Part shown: piece by piece, positions 42,101-52,632 of the stretch
Numbering within the stretch: position 1 is the stretch's first letter
Layout of the letters: each line of letters starts with the position of its first letter
Assembly (NCBI GenBank): GCA_947359465.1
Contig: OX375879.1
Span: 16,330,298 to 16,394,297 of the forward strand
Direction: 5' to 3'
DNA: 64,000 nt
From: Metellina segmentata
Lineage: Eukaryota > Arthropoda > Arachnida > Araneae > Tetragnathidae
Translations under genes and position numbers: made by a program
Notes under the pieces: model-generated
Told to the model about the DNA's origin: nothing
Databases searched by the model: none
The model's input: the letters and a program-made list of their open reading frames with translations, nothing else

Positions 42101-42249
42101 TAATGCGTCTCCGATGATAAGACAGATGACCTTAGCGAGGTCCATTTGTAAAAGGGTTATAATCTCGCCAGTAGGAATGGCTGCCATACGTAAAGTCGTA
42201 TACCTCTATAGCCATAGGTTGTTTCGTCAATCGTCATGCACTGAATGAT

Positions 42250-42568
42250 ACACTGGGACCGCGATAACCCAGTTGAAATAGCAACGGATTAGCAACCGGA
42301 TTGCGAGTCTGAAACTCACTCCATCCAAATACCGTCTTGAACACCGGGGCTGGTGCACGTTAAATCTGTCGTGGCCTCAAATGTTCTCATGTTGGGGAGT
42401 TGGAAGTTTGGGGAGTGCGATGCCTGGTTCAAGTGTGACCTCGTCATCTGACAGCGTGGCTCAAAATTATGTGGTGTTGTGGATCAGTCCTTTCAGGGGT
42501 TTATCCCGGGGTGTCGCCAATACCCGTTCTGATGCTCCAGTGCGCCGTTAATTAAATATCTGCCTGTC
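42250..42568 (+). repeat. SINE family A, full copy
   Basis: GGGACCGCGATAACCCAGTTG, GGATTAGCAACCGGATTGCG, GGGGCTGGTGCACGTTAAATC, TTGGAAGTTTGGGGAGTGC, TCGTCATCTGACAGCG, TTAATTAAATATCTGCCTG. Confidence 0.9.
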
Positions 42569-43194
42569 AGAAATCATTTGATAAACCGCATATTTTGGTT
42601 TATTGTGTGTGATGTGAATAATAAACGGTGCAAAAGCTCTTGAAGTATACCCGATTCAGAGTTATGTGCGTAGCAAGGCTTATTAAAATTGCCACCACTT
42701 TATTGAGTATATTGAATATTATAGACATAAACGATACTATTCATAAAATGTAAAAATTATAATTACTATAGTAATCTCTCTTTAAATATTCCTTTGTCTT
42801 CCTTCCGAAATATTTTTGGTATGGGAACAGAACAAACAATTTCTATATTTCTAAAGAATAAAGAGCTCAAGAGTAATCTACTTCAAGTGATTGTTCTAAA
42901 CTGTAATTAGATGTGAGCGAGGAAATAATTACGGTTTTCAAACATAATGAATTAAGAATTACATAAAAAGCTTTTACAATCTATTCTGTGTTTAACATAA
43001 CTAAATATAAATTAAAATTTAAAAATGCAATTTTAAAATGTGCATTTTTTTTGTTTTGTATTTTTTGGCCGCGTTGCATTGCTTTTTATACATATTGATC
43101 TTTGCGTCCCAAGAACCCACGCTCCTCCCGATATATCGCTCTTTCTCTCAAGAAGCGCGATACAACGGAGTTACTTTATAATAAATAATTACTC
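42569..43194. other. No recognised feature (Dscam intron)
   Basis: AT-rich; nothing identified. Confidence 0.4.
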
Positions 43195-44011
43195 CCATTT
43201 GGTTTGCTTTGCTAACCGACACCACAATACCGTGATAGCATCAAAGGGGCTAGGAATAAATAAATGCCAGTAAACTAATTAAAAAGTATTTTAAATTAAA
43301 ATTTAAAAATCGGGCAGGACACATTAATTCTTACTGATACTGAAATATTAAAAAGAAAAACAATAATTTTAAGAATGAGTCCCACCTCTACCCGTCATAA
43401 CACGGTTACAATTGAAAAATGATTTATTTTTCTAAAAATCACATTTAAGATATCGATTTAGTGTAAACTTTTCCGCAGATTTCGAATCCATGGAAATTTT
43501 TACTCTATCATAAACGATCGCGAAGATAGAAACCATCAAATAGTATTTGCCCTTGATAAAATTGAAATCGCTGGCTAGAAAGTTATACTAATCAACAAAG
43601 CAAATCAAAACGCTAGAATTGGATCAACAACGCAAATCACTAGAATCGGAAAACTTGGCATGGTTCCAAATGAATTGGGATGAAAAACGCATAATCTGTC
43701 CTTTCTTCAATGTGACGTCAGCTCCGTCGAAACTTGGCAGAGTCCCAAGGTTGAAAACGTAAAATCCTTTCCTGTCTTCAATCGAGGAAAATATAACGTC
43801 ACATTCTCCAAAAGAAGAAAAGAGAATGAGAAAACTAATGAAGTTATTAAAAAAATTTTCTTGATTAAATTATAAAATTCGAGTTGGACACAAAAATCTC
43901 AAAAAATTAGGACAACCTGTATGCCAGATTTCATTATTGTAAGTGCCATAGATTCAACAGGAAACTGCCTACATATAGACACGACATAGACACTTCTTTT
44001 TAAAATAGAGA
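43195..44011 (-). mobile_element. Helitron H1, minus orientation, 3' end uncertain
   Basis: The 5' end on the minus strand is TCTCTATTTTAAAAAGAAGT, next to an A. The interior shares CCGCAGATTTCGAATCCATGG, CTTGGCATGGTTCCAAATG and TGCCAGATTTCATTATTGTAAG with the other H1 copies. The left end was placed at CCCATTTGGTTTGC because the same block begins near the 3' end of the 34845 copy. No CTAG end is visible. Confidence 0.65.
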
Positions 44012-44047
44012 TATACCCTGTCGGGTTATACAGAACTCATTCTACTG

Positions 44048-44268
44048 AAACCTAGAACTTGCCCACTGCGCTTCGAATCTTCAAGTAGTAAGCGGTGCAT
44101 GTTCGGTCTCTGTCGGGTGCATTCCTCCTTTTGTGTATTTCTCTTTCTGTTTGAGAAAAACTTCCATTGTGTGTGTTTCTATTTCTTGATATTGTATGAC
44201 TTGTGCCTGGTACAGCATGGCCCAATAGGATCTCTCAGCAATATAACCCCCCAAAAACAACCCAATGA
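44048..44268 (+). repeat. SINE family C, nearly full copy
   Basis: GAACTTGCCCACTGCGCTTCG, GTTCGGTCTCTGTCGGGTGC, CATTCCTCCTTTTGTGTATT, CTTGATATTGTATGACTTGTG, AGCATGGCCCAATAGGATC, then CAATATAACCCCCC. Confidence 0.85.
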
Positions 44269-44670
44269 AAGTTTCAAAACTCACTCGGCACGAAAGGAAC
44301 GACGTAAAAAATATTTGGTTATCTAAGATCGCACGAGCAAATGTGTTTTGGGAATCATTTTTGTAAGATTGGAAGAGAGTGTATTCCATTTCTCTCTTCT
44401 GTCATTTCTTGCTTTCAATGGTATCGAAGGCTTTCCTTTTTGTTCGTATTAAAGCAATGCGGGGTTGTTGGCTTTCCGTCGGGAACAGCTGCTGGTTCGA
44501 AATTCCACAGAATGCAGTTTTTCCGTAAGCTACCCCTTCTGTTGCTCGACCCTTTCAGGTGGTTTTACTTTTGACATTTAGCGCACAATGCTCACATCCA
44601 GCAAAAATAGACGCGTAGAGAAATGCTGCTACACTGCACAGGAGCTGTTGTTATTTTTATTAGTTGAAGA
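44269..44670. other. No recognised feature
   Basis: Nothing identified. Confidence 0.4.
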
Positions 44671-44838
44671 GGGTGAGCCGTAGCCCAGATAGTAGAGCTG
44701 CGGAATAACAACCGGCAATTGCGAGTTTGAAATTAGATCCAGCCCCAAACAGTCGTGTACACGGACTGGTGTACGTTAAATTTGTCGTGCCCTCAAATGT
44801 GCACACGTTGGCGTGTGTGGAAGTTCCAAGAGTAGTGT
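44671..44838 (+). repeat. SINE family A, 3'-truncated
   Basis: GGTGAGCCGTAGCCCAGATAG, CAACCGGCAATTGCGAGTTTG, GTGTACACGGACTGGTGTACG, GTGTGGAAGTTCCAAGAGTAG; the 3' half is missing. Confidence 0.85.
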
Positions 44839-44906
44839 CACTAGACATGGGTACTTTGGTGTTAGTATATTTCCACTAACTTTCTTTAAATCTTTGGTTA
44901 AATACG

Positions 44907-44908
<2 letters not shown>

Positions 44909-44984
<76 letters not shown>

Positions 44985-44996
44985 TGTGTGTGTGTT
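44909..44996. repeat. Compound microsatellite (TA)n(GA)n(GT)n
   Basis: About 42 bp of TA, then about 30 bp of GA, then about 12 bp of GT. Confidence 0.97.
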
Positions 44997-45144
44997 GTTA
45001 AAAAAAATTTACAACCCAATTTTTAGCCCCCTTGGACAAATAGAATGCGGGTTAGAATGTAGCCTGTCAATGTCCGTAGGGTTCTAAAATATAAATGTAC
45101 CAAATGTGTGGATTGGTCAAAAGGTGGATTAGTGTAGAGACGTC

Positions 45145-45490
45145 AACTCTGCTTCATATATCTAACAGAAGTTCCATTATTCCACTTGCCGCTGAGTGGA
45201 ATTTTCAAGAAGAATTGCTTTTACTTCAAACTAAATTAGTAAGGAATGCTGTAACAATTTAATTTACCCTCTTCTCATGTTGATGATGAAATTCGAAAAT
45301 ATCGCTTACTAGGTGAAATAATAGCACAATGAAAGCATATTCATAGGAAAACTATGTGCAAGACTTTCCACCGAAAATTCGCCATTTTTACTGTAATTGA
45401 ATGCACGGGAATATTCGTAGTCATTCGAAAACTTAAAAACAACTTTAGCAGAAGTGTGACGAATATGAAATGGATTATATGGTTGGGTAC

Positions 45491-45536
<46 letters not shown>

Positions 45537-45709
45537 TAGTTGCGTCCGAAGAAAAGTTTAGAAACGATAGAAAAGTTAAATTGGTATTAATTTTTTTTCT
45601 CCCGTACACTTAAATGATGCTAACATTCTTTTATGAAAAAGAATTGATGATGACTTTTCAATCAACATATTATTAATTCAACCCGAGTAAAGCCGGGTAT
45701 TTCTGCTAG
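45145..45709 (+). mobile_element. Helitron H1 copy with intact 3' end
   Basis: It ends ACCCG-AGTAA-AGCCGGGT-ATTTCTG-CTAG at 45709, followed by T. It can be aligned with 20455-20983 (TTCCAC(C/T)TGCCGCTGA, CTCATRTTGATGATGAAATTCG, GCAAGACTTTCC). It has gained a (TA)n stretch at 45499-45533. The 5' end is not defined. Confidence 0.75.
45499..45533. repeat. (TA)n microsatellite inside Helitron H1
   Basis: Pure TA repeat where the related copy at 20.8 kb has a complex ACAAACATGTATGTATATTT. Confidence 0.95.
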
Positions 45710-46117
45710 TCAAGCATATTTGAATAGAACGACACAATTGACAAATGAATACTGTAACGGTCGATTTAAATTGTTTACATCTGTTGTTGCCATTCGACAC
45801 TGAACAAATAACGCCGATTTCTGCCCCACGTATTTTAGGGATAGGTACGAATCAATACTTAGCAAGCATCGGGAGCTTGTAGATTGATGTTATAATGGGT
45901 GTGTATGTGTACTACTGTGATCAAAGGGTACACATGCTTCCTTTGATGTACTATATGTATATATAGTTCATATCGTCTGCACAACTTTTATGAAATATTT
46001 TACGACTTACACAAACGTGTGGTAACCATCAGGGATTTACTTAATTTTATGGTCTGAAAATAAATAAGTTTTTAATTAGGAATGAACTTTCACTTCGTTA
46101 AATTACCAAATTGTCGA

Positions 46118-46428
46118 ATGTAATTGAGCAACAAACATGCATTAAATTTAATTTCCGCAATGGAATTTCTGCTACAAACACATTTAAAATATCGCAAGAA
46201 GGTTTTACGGACGTCTGTTTATCAAAAACAACAGTATTTGATTGGTATAAATAGTTTAAAGAAGGTAGAGAATTCGTCTTAGAGGATTCGAGATCTGGTA
46301 GGCCATCCACTTGGACTAATCATCAACATTTCAATCAGGTCAGAAAATGGGTGTTTATGAATCGTCATTTAAGAATAAGATACATTATTGAACAAGTTCC
46401 TATATCATTTCGTCGAAAATGATCAGAA
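46118..46428 (+). pseudogene. mariner transposase N-terminal (helix-turn-helix) remnant
   Basis: It reads IEQQTCIKFNFRNGISATNT, then SKTTVFDWYK, one stop, FKEGREFVLEDSRSGRPSTW, then IRYIIEQVPISF. This is the paired HTH DNA-binding region of mariner transposases, with the family-typical W(Y/H)..F..GRE..EDE.RSGRPS pattern. Confidence 0.85.
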
Positions 46429-46439
46429 TTTCGGCAAGA

Positions 46440-47165
46440 TAACTGATGGGTTTTGCAACCCATCTGTCTTTACGGTTATTGTGGTTTTCATGGCAACCTC
46501 GGCACACTGTCACTTTCAATTTTCGTTTTGAATATTCTAGAAAGTTCTTCCAAAATCCGTTAAAGTCGTTTGATTTCATGGGTTCGTTTGAAATTTTTTC
46601 TTTGTTTCCATTGGTTATTTTGATTTCAAAATATCATTGGATTGCATTGGTCCTTTTAAATTTTATTTCTGTAATACCATTGGTTCATTTATTTGTATTT
46701 CTGCAGTTGTGGAATTTTTATTTAATTAATTTATTTTTTACGAAACGTTTAAAGGTTTTGTTATTTTGAAATTTGTGGAATTTTCGTTCTATGTTATTTT
46801 TTCCCGGAACAGTTCTGAGGTATCAGGTTGTATTATTTCTTGCTTTTTTTTCTTTTCAAAATCTTTTTTTTTCCATACAGCCTATTGTATTTAGTGCAAT
46901 TGATAAGTTTCAGGATATTCTTACCCAATATTCGCAGCTTAGTTTTTCTGCTGGTTCATAAATGTGTTTAAGCTCACTTCTTGCGAAAGTTTCTTAAAAA
47001 TATACTTTTGAAATGTTTTCGCATGTGTTTTCAAGTTTTCACTTTCCGTCGTAAAAAGAAAAATATTTTTCAAAGAAAAAGAGTTGAAATAATTCTTTCA
47101 TTAGCTACCTTAGAAGTTCGCCAAAAAATATTGCCAAGGCCGTCGCCACCGCTCTTAAACTTAGA
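46440..47165. other. Unidentified segment inside the mariner element
   Basis: It is T-rich and open for 107, 62 and 72 codons on the + strand, but with no transposase motif. It occupies the place of the DD34D catalytic core. It may be a replacement or insertion, or a hypermutated remainder. Confidence 0.4.
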
Positions 47166-47189
47166 CTGTAGCTGTACCACAAGCTGCGT

Positions 47190-47411
47190 AGTGAGCTGAT
47201 TTGATCACCTGATTTGGCGCCGTGTGACATTTTCGTATTTACACGGGTGAAACTCCCTCTTCGTGATCACCGTTTTGAATTCGTCGATACAATACCTGAA
47301 AATTCGATACGAACCCTGAAGTGGTATCACATGAACTACTTTAAGGCATGTTTTGAGGGTTGGAAAAAACGTTGGCAGAAGTGCATAGGAAGTCGGATGA
47401 GATTACTTTGA
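47190..47411 (+). pseudogene. mariner transposase C-terminal remnant
   Basis: It reads SPDLAPCDIFVFTRVKLPLR in effect (from SPDLAP, which contains the last catalytic aspartate), then YFKACFEGWKKRWQKCIGSR and a stop. This is the characteristic end of mariner/SETMAR-type transposases (F..W..R..KCI...G.Y). Confidence 0.85.
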
Positions 47412-47560
47412 AGGAAATGTAATAAATGTTGACCAATAAATTCATACTTTTTGTTTTATAAGAGCATTCCTGGTACTTTTTGATCCCTGTAGTAAGTATA
47501 AATTGTGTGTAACCGTTTAAAAAAGTCTCATACTATTTCGATTGATCTCCTACCACCCAG

Positions 47561-47848
47561 ATCCCCACCACAGCCAAGCGCCGCGGATCACTCGTCGGAC
47601 CAACCGCGTGACCGTGGGAGTGGGGCGGCGGGTGACACTGCCCTGCATCGCCCAGGGCTACCCCGTGCCCACCTTCCGGTGGCGGAAGCACTACGGGGAC
47701 GAGCTGCCGGGACAGGGGGCCCCCGAGCGCCAGCAGGGAGGGGTCCTCCTCTTCGAGAACATCACGCCCGCGGATGCCGGCAAGTACACCTGCTACGTCA
47801 GCAACACCATGGGCGAGGACAAGATGGAGACAGAAGTTGTCGTGCAGG
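47561..47848 (+). CDS. Dscam-like exon: complete Ig domain (Ig3)
   Basis: The acceptor is CTACCACCCAG (ending 47560) and the donor CAGG|GTGAGT (47849), giving 288 bp (96 codons) in phase 1-1. The product includes APRITRRTNRVTVGVGRRV, TLPCIAQGYPVPTFRWRK, then GGVLLFENITPADAGKYTCY, VSNTMGEDKMETEVVVQ. The Ig-superfamily cysteines (LPC and YTC), the tryptophan (FRW) and the D-A-G-K-Y-T-C motif are all present. CIAQGYPVPTFRW is closest to Dscam Ig3, directly after Ig2 encoded upstream. The exon is strikingly GC-rich against an AT-rich background. An alternative acceptor AG 13 bases later would shift the frame. Confidence 0.9.
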
Positions 47849-48052
47849 GTGAGTCCTTTCGATCTTCTCTCTCAACCCCGCGTGAAATCACCACCACTGA
47901 CGGCAACAACCGAAAGAGTGCAGTGGGGTGATAAAGTGCGAGGGATAAGACTTCCTGTTAGTGTCCAGGCAGTATGAATGAGTTATGTTAAGCTTACGTG
48001 CGTCTTGTAATCATTAAATGTATATAACGTCCTCGTTTACTGTAGAAATAAA
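47849..48052 (+). promoter_or_regulatory. Sequence after the Ig3 donor with stop and AATAAA signal
   Basis: If the donor at 47849 were not used, translation would continue 27 codons (ESFRSSLSTPREITTTDGNN, RKSAVG) to a stop ending at 47931, and an AATAAA lies at 48047-48052. This would allow a short, soluble product ending after Ig3. That is inference: the donor is strong, and part of this segment is shared with an inverted copy downstream, so it could also be a chance repeat. Confidence 0.3.
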
Positions 48053-48055
48053 ATT
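47881..48055 (+). repeat. Left arm of an inverted homologous pair
   Basis: ATCACCACCACTGAC, GTTATGTTAAGCTTACGTGC (20 bp exact in both arms), GTCCTCGT(T/C)TACTGTA and AATAAA are also found inverted at 48450-48665. Confidence 0.8.
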
Positions 48056-48069
48056 GGGGTGCATAAAAT

Positions 48070-48262
48070 GCTCGGGGCCGTCGTGGCTCAGTGTCTAGAA
48101 ACCTTCGAGTTGTAGGTGGCACAGGTTCGATTTCTGTCAGGTGCAAATCACCCCGTTCTTCTGTGTCAGTAAAACTTTCATTGTGCGTCTTTTATGTGAT
48201 ATTATATGGCTTGTGTCTGACCAAATAGGGCCCTTGAACCGTAAAACTAAACCTTAAAATGA
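48070..48262 (+). repeat. SINE family C, nearly full copy
   Basis: GGCCGTCGTGGCTCAGTG, CCTTCGAGTTGTAGGTGGC, GGTTCGATTTCTGTCAGGTG, GTGATATTATATGGCTTGTG, CAAATAGGGCCCTTGAACC. A few bases of the head (CACTGCGCTAGCA) are deleted. Confidence 0.88.
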
Positions 48263-48424
48263 TATTTTTTTCCTATGCCAACCATCAAATCGAGCCAAAA
48301 ATAATCCAACAGCAATTTTGGATATCCCCTGGGATATTCCCGCGTAAGTTCGTATCCTGTTGACTGCGTTAAAATGTTGAATTATTTTTGATTGGATTGA
48401 TTGACATAAAATTGAAAAATATAG

Positions 48425-48665
48425 TTTTTTTTTTTTTTGGGGGGGGACAAACGTTTATTTATAAATACAGTAGACGAGGACATTACAAAATTAAGAACAT
48501 TTTATCTTTACAACAAGCACGTAAGCTTAACATAACGGTGCAGGGAACACCATATCCACCCTGCCTCGAGATCAAAAATGAAATATCCCTTCTCCACAGC
48601 TCATTTTTCACACCACACCCCTACAATTGCTGTTAGTGGTGGTGATCTCCCACCACGAAATGTTC
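48425..48665 (-). mobile_element. Retroposed-looking sequence with AATAAA and A-tail, inverted relative of the Ig3 flank
   Basis: On the minus strand it ends AATAAA (48454-48459), 15 nt including eight C residues, then A14 (T14 at 48425-48438). Upstream it matches 47881-48055 (see left arm). AATAAA followed by a poly(A) run indicates a copy of a polyadenylated RNA. Its source could be the region beside the Ig3 exon, a paralogue, or an unknown retroelement. Confidence 0.6.
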
Positions 48666-50065
48666 CTGTTGCAGAAATAAATGTTGGAAATAGATTAAAG
48701 GTAAGTGGACGTATGTTATTAACTACTAACTACTGACAAACAAAACTAAATTTATGCAATTATCAGATTGTTGTAAAATTAAGGTATACAGTTTTCTACT
48801 AAAAACGTTTGATCCAAAAGTATTAAGCCAGTTGTTACGATTTTTTTATATCAAAATGTTCCAAAATCTCAATAGTTTCAATATGCGTTTTTCTAGTAGA
48901 CTTACTTAATTTATTATCTACTACACCTTTCTTGTACATGCAACTCCGTCGAAAATGAACGTAATTGTTTTTAAAGTTATTTTTAAGTTAAAATTAAAAT
49001 ATCGATCGGTTGTCTTTAACAACTGATTGCCATATAATCAAGGTGGCCATTCAGGAGAATAATCTTGCACGTACGACTCATTTGTGTCTCTGTCATAAAA
49101 AGGAACACGTCAGAGATACAACAATTTTTATAATTTTATCAATTTTACTTCAGTTGGAAATATGAAATGCAAGACAGGAACCTGTTTAAGCAATTGTGAG
49201 TGGTTTGAGTGAAGAATGTGGGATGTAATAAACTTTCCTATGTGTGATTCATATCTTTTATTCGATGCTTTATTTTTACCTATTGTTTTTACTTCATGTA
49301 CAGTTTGTCATTTCTCATGAGCCAATTTCGAATCCAACAATTTATGCATTCCTTTGTCAATATTTTGACTCTAAATTACAAAAAATTGTTTCAAAATTAA
49401 ACATACACATCGAAAAATTGTTTCTAAAGATATTTTACCATAACATAAATAACTGAATGATATCGACAGCTATAAGAATGGATTGATTTTCCCACTGTTC
49501 TTTTAACTATAAACAAAATTAACTTGTATTGAAATATACTTGCATTATACTATATCACCACCCTAACTCTGTACGGGTCGATTGTTATGCTCAAAAGTAT
49601 TTAATATGAATCTATATCCTTGAGGTTACTTCAATTTATTGCTAGAAGAGCGTTCTCAATTGTCATTCATGCTAGTCTCCTTTTTCTGTTTATCTTATTT
49701 AATTGATTTCTTTAATCATGAATGTCTTAATTTTTTTAAGTACGCTTTTGAGCATGAAATGTTTGGTTGGCGGAAACACCCATTCAAACCTTTATACATT
49801 TTCACTTTCAATTGGTTTTTTTAAATCTCATCTAACTTTTTAAAATTCAAAATGAATCATGAATCTATTTTTTTTTAAATTCTTTTACAATTCATTCCTT
49901 TAAATTTTGCACATTAAAAATTTTATGCATAAAAAATTAAATTATTTATGTAGTCATGTTTTGGCATTTGTCTCTTTTGGACTATTTTTATTCTCATCTA
50001 TACTTTTTTTCATCTTTTATCTTTGTCTTGGAACATTTTAAAATATCTAACACTTTTATTGCATT
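48666..50065. other. No recognised feature (1.4 kb)
   Basis: AT-rich. Frames of 60-70 codons at 49244-49456 and 49639-49824 are F/Y/L-rich and unconvincing. Confidence 0.45.
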
Positions 50066-50130
50066 GAATTATGTCTTGTGTTTGGAGCAGCTTGTCCGCT
50101 TTTGGTTTTTGTGCCCCGAAACCCAAACAA
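50066..50130 (+). repeat. SINE family C tail, diverged
   Basis: ATTATGTCTTGTGTTTGGAGC, CAGCTTGTCCGC and TTTTTGTGCCCCGAAACCC resemble the family tail. Confidence 0.5.
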
Positions 50131-50931
50131 CCCTTCCAATACGAATCCATGAAAAAGTCTCCCACACGAACGAAATGAAACAGAAAGAACCCATAGTAGC
50201 GCAAGAAGCCCAATGGCATGCATGTAATCTGAATGGGATCCAACTTCCATTAGTCACACTGCGGATAAGAAGCTGACAATAATGTGTCAATCGTCGAGCA
50301 GGGAATGAGTTCCCGATAAGACGAGTACAAATACAGTATCCCACCGCACTTGAAAAAGACAAACAAGAATTACAGAAACTTCCATCGCTCCCGACCCTTC
50401 TCCGAAAACAAAATCAACAAGAATCCTCACCGACTCCCGGGGACTTTTTTCCCGATAAGACTTCTGGGAAGCCACTGCCTTTCGGAGAACAGTTTGATCT
50501 CTTTATCCTGGTTTTTTTTGTCAAGGTGAAGCGTCCGGAATTCTTCCGGGAGCTGCGATAGGAGCTGATAATTTAAACCCCTTCGCTCTTATTATTTGTT
50601 ATCTATTCGTGTGTTTGCTGCGAGCGTCGAAAGCGCTCTGTATCCACTATTTGAAGCGAATTGATTCTTGTTTGTTTCTCTGCGATGCATCAACTTGCTT
50701 TAACTGCGATGGACGCTCCTAAAGTCCAGGGTGCTCATAACCTATTGCATTATTTTTTTTGTCAATATTAAGTCATACCTTTTGATGCACTTTTCGTTTA
50801 ATTATGTTTTCTTATCCCAGAACGATGTTGTTGGGTTGATGCAAAAGTTCGTCCCAAATATTTTTTTTAGCCAAAAATTGAACAAAATTTTTTTTTTGTA
50901 ATCTAAAATTTATATTGAATCTAATAAACTA
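50131..50931. other. No recognised feature
   Basis: A GC-richer patch at 50130-50500 is open in several frames on both strands (up to 97 codons) but shows no motif. TTCCCGATAAGACT/G occurs twice (50312 and 50449). Confidence 0.4.
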
Positions 50932-51515
50932 CAGTAAAACCCCGATTATCCGAGCCCCTATTATACGAATTTTCGCTTTAACCGAGCTTTCAAATATTTC
51001 TAGAATTTTTTTGGTTCTACATTTTTATTTTTAAAACTACCTAAAAAATTCTGAACTTGATCTCACAAACACTCAAGAAAACGAAATTCGAGACTGGTTA
51101 ACGTTGACGAACAACAAGAAATTGCAGATAAAAATGATCGTCTATAAGGAAAATGAATCTTGCGCCCATACAGATGGACTAAAAGCTATGGAAAGTGCTA
51201 TTGAGTATATAGATCAACAAGAAGAAGCGACACCAGAAATCCTGTTATCCTTTTAAAAAATGGCGCAACGTTGCTGCAGAAAAACGCAAAGTAACGTAAA
51301 ACAAAAAAAAATTAAGGACTTTTTTTTAAGTCAGAACTCTAACTATCGTATCAATGTGAATTGCATGTGGCGTATCTCAAAACTTTAGACTTTGTTAAAA
51401 TATGCATTTATACCAACGCGATTTTTTTTTATTTACAATTTTCGCTTTAACCGAAATTTTTGGCTATCCGAGTTAGTCTTGGTCCACATTAACTCAGATA
51501 ATCGGGACTCTTCTG
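50932..51515 (+). mobile_element. Tigger/pogo-like element, 584 bp, non-autonomous
   Basis: The ends are CAGTAAAACCCCGATTATCC and, as complement, CAGAAGAGTCCCGATTATCT, with TA on each side. Remnants read ENESCAHTDGLKAMESAIEY, then IDQQEEATPEILL, the C-terminal tail of Tigger transposases. The catalytic part is deleted. Confidence 0.88.
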
Positions 51516-51517
51516 TA

Positions 51518-52032
51518 TGTGTCATTCTGTTCAATGACCTTTCTCCATCTCTCCTGTAGCTGTATCATAAAGCGGTCTGTGAAGCAGTCTTAACTGTTCG
51601 GAAATAAAAAAGCATAATAGGTCCAAAATGCTCCTGATTTTCTGCCATTTTAAATGCTTAACAGAGTTAAAAAAACACGATCCAATTACACAAATTTTCC
51701 CCTCAAGTACTCGATGTAATTTCTTTTTTCAAACAACTCCAAAACTTTACATGTATGACGTATATAACACTTAGGTATTGCGATGCTGTGTCAGCCAACG
51801 TCAAAAACGGGAATGAACTATTGTATCAACCCAATAGTTTTCTACTTGGTGCGATACCTGTACCAGTCCATTTAGAAAACTGACTGATGCTTATTGATAC
51901 GATAACTAACTGTATGAACTGCGCGAGAAATGAAACGAGGTTGTGTAAACAATCATTTATTGGGTCACATATCACGGCATTCAAATCATGCAAGGCGAGC
52001 ATAAGACGATGATATAAGAAATATTTGGATAT
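51518..52032. other. No recognised feature
   Basis: Nothing identified. Confidence 0.4.
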
Positions 52033-52382
52033 GATCCCGGGCAAATAGCCCGTTGTGTTGCTCCAGTGGGACGTTAGCAACCTGGTTCAAAATGACGAGG
52101 TTTGAATGTCCTCGGATGTTTCCCTTCAGGATTGATGCCGGACCATCGTACGCTGGGAAGCTCCAGTGCGATGTTATATCAACTACCTAACAAGAGTATG
52201 AAAATAAATGAGCTCCTCCAATAGGATAGAAAGTGAGTTCCAACTCAGGTTGCCTCGTCATCTGACTGTGGTTCAAAATAACGTGGTGTCGGTCTGGGAT
52301 CCTTCCCTTTGGGATTAATCCCAGACCGTCGCCAATAGCGCGTTGCAATGCTAGAGTACGAGTTTAAATAAATACCTACCTC
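52033..52382 (+). repeat. Two adjoining SINE family A 3' fragments
   Basis: The first (52033-52192) contains AATAGCCCGTTGTGTTGCTCC, then again GAGGTTTGAATGTCCTCGG and AAGCTCCAGTGCGATGTTAT, so the end is present twice. The second (52226-52382) is GAGTTCCAACTCAGGTTGCC, TCATCTGACTGTGGTTC, GACCGTCGCCAATAGCG, AATAAATACCTACC. Confidence 0.8.
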
Positions 52383-52632
52383 CTATAGAAAGTGCTGGCT
52401 CTGCGGGGCTATTATTCGTTGAAGAATTACTCACGTGAGATTCAATGTATTAGGTTGGCATAAAACTTCGTCCGGTTTTTCTGTGGACCATAATATCTTC
52501 TATCCCCAATCTCTATTGCACTGCGCGAATGCGCAACTGATTAGCTCACGTGACAAGTGACGTCAATAGCATGTAATTTGCATTTGCACGCCGGGTAACT
52601 TATAATATTGTGCGAGCTGTGTGCTTGTAAAC

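Larger units (their letters stand above)
45912..47492 (+). mobile_element. mariner-like element, 1.58 kb, with atypical central segment
   Basis: The inverted ends are CTACTGTGATCAAAGGGTAC and, as complement, CTACAGGGATCAAAAAGTAC, with TA on both sides. The N-terminal and C-terminal transposase parts are recognisable, but the central catalytic region (about 46440-47165) is not. It lies in the intron before the Dscam Ig3 exon. Confidence 0.85.

Noticed and set aside
46446..46961. Two F/L-rich frames resembling membrane proteins
   Set aside because: They lie inside a decayed mariner element, in T-rich sequence that yields hydrophobic residues by composition alone.
47505..47852. 115-codon frame in another phase over the Ig3 exon
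   Set aside because: An alternate-frame shadow in GC-rich sequence; the Ig-domain frame is clearly the real one.
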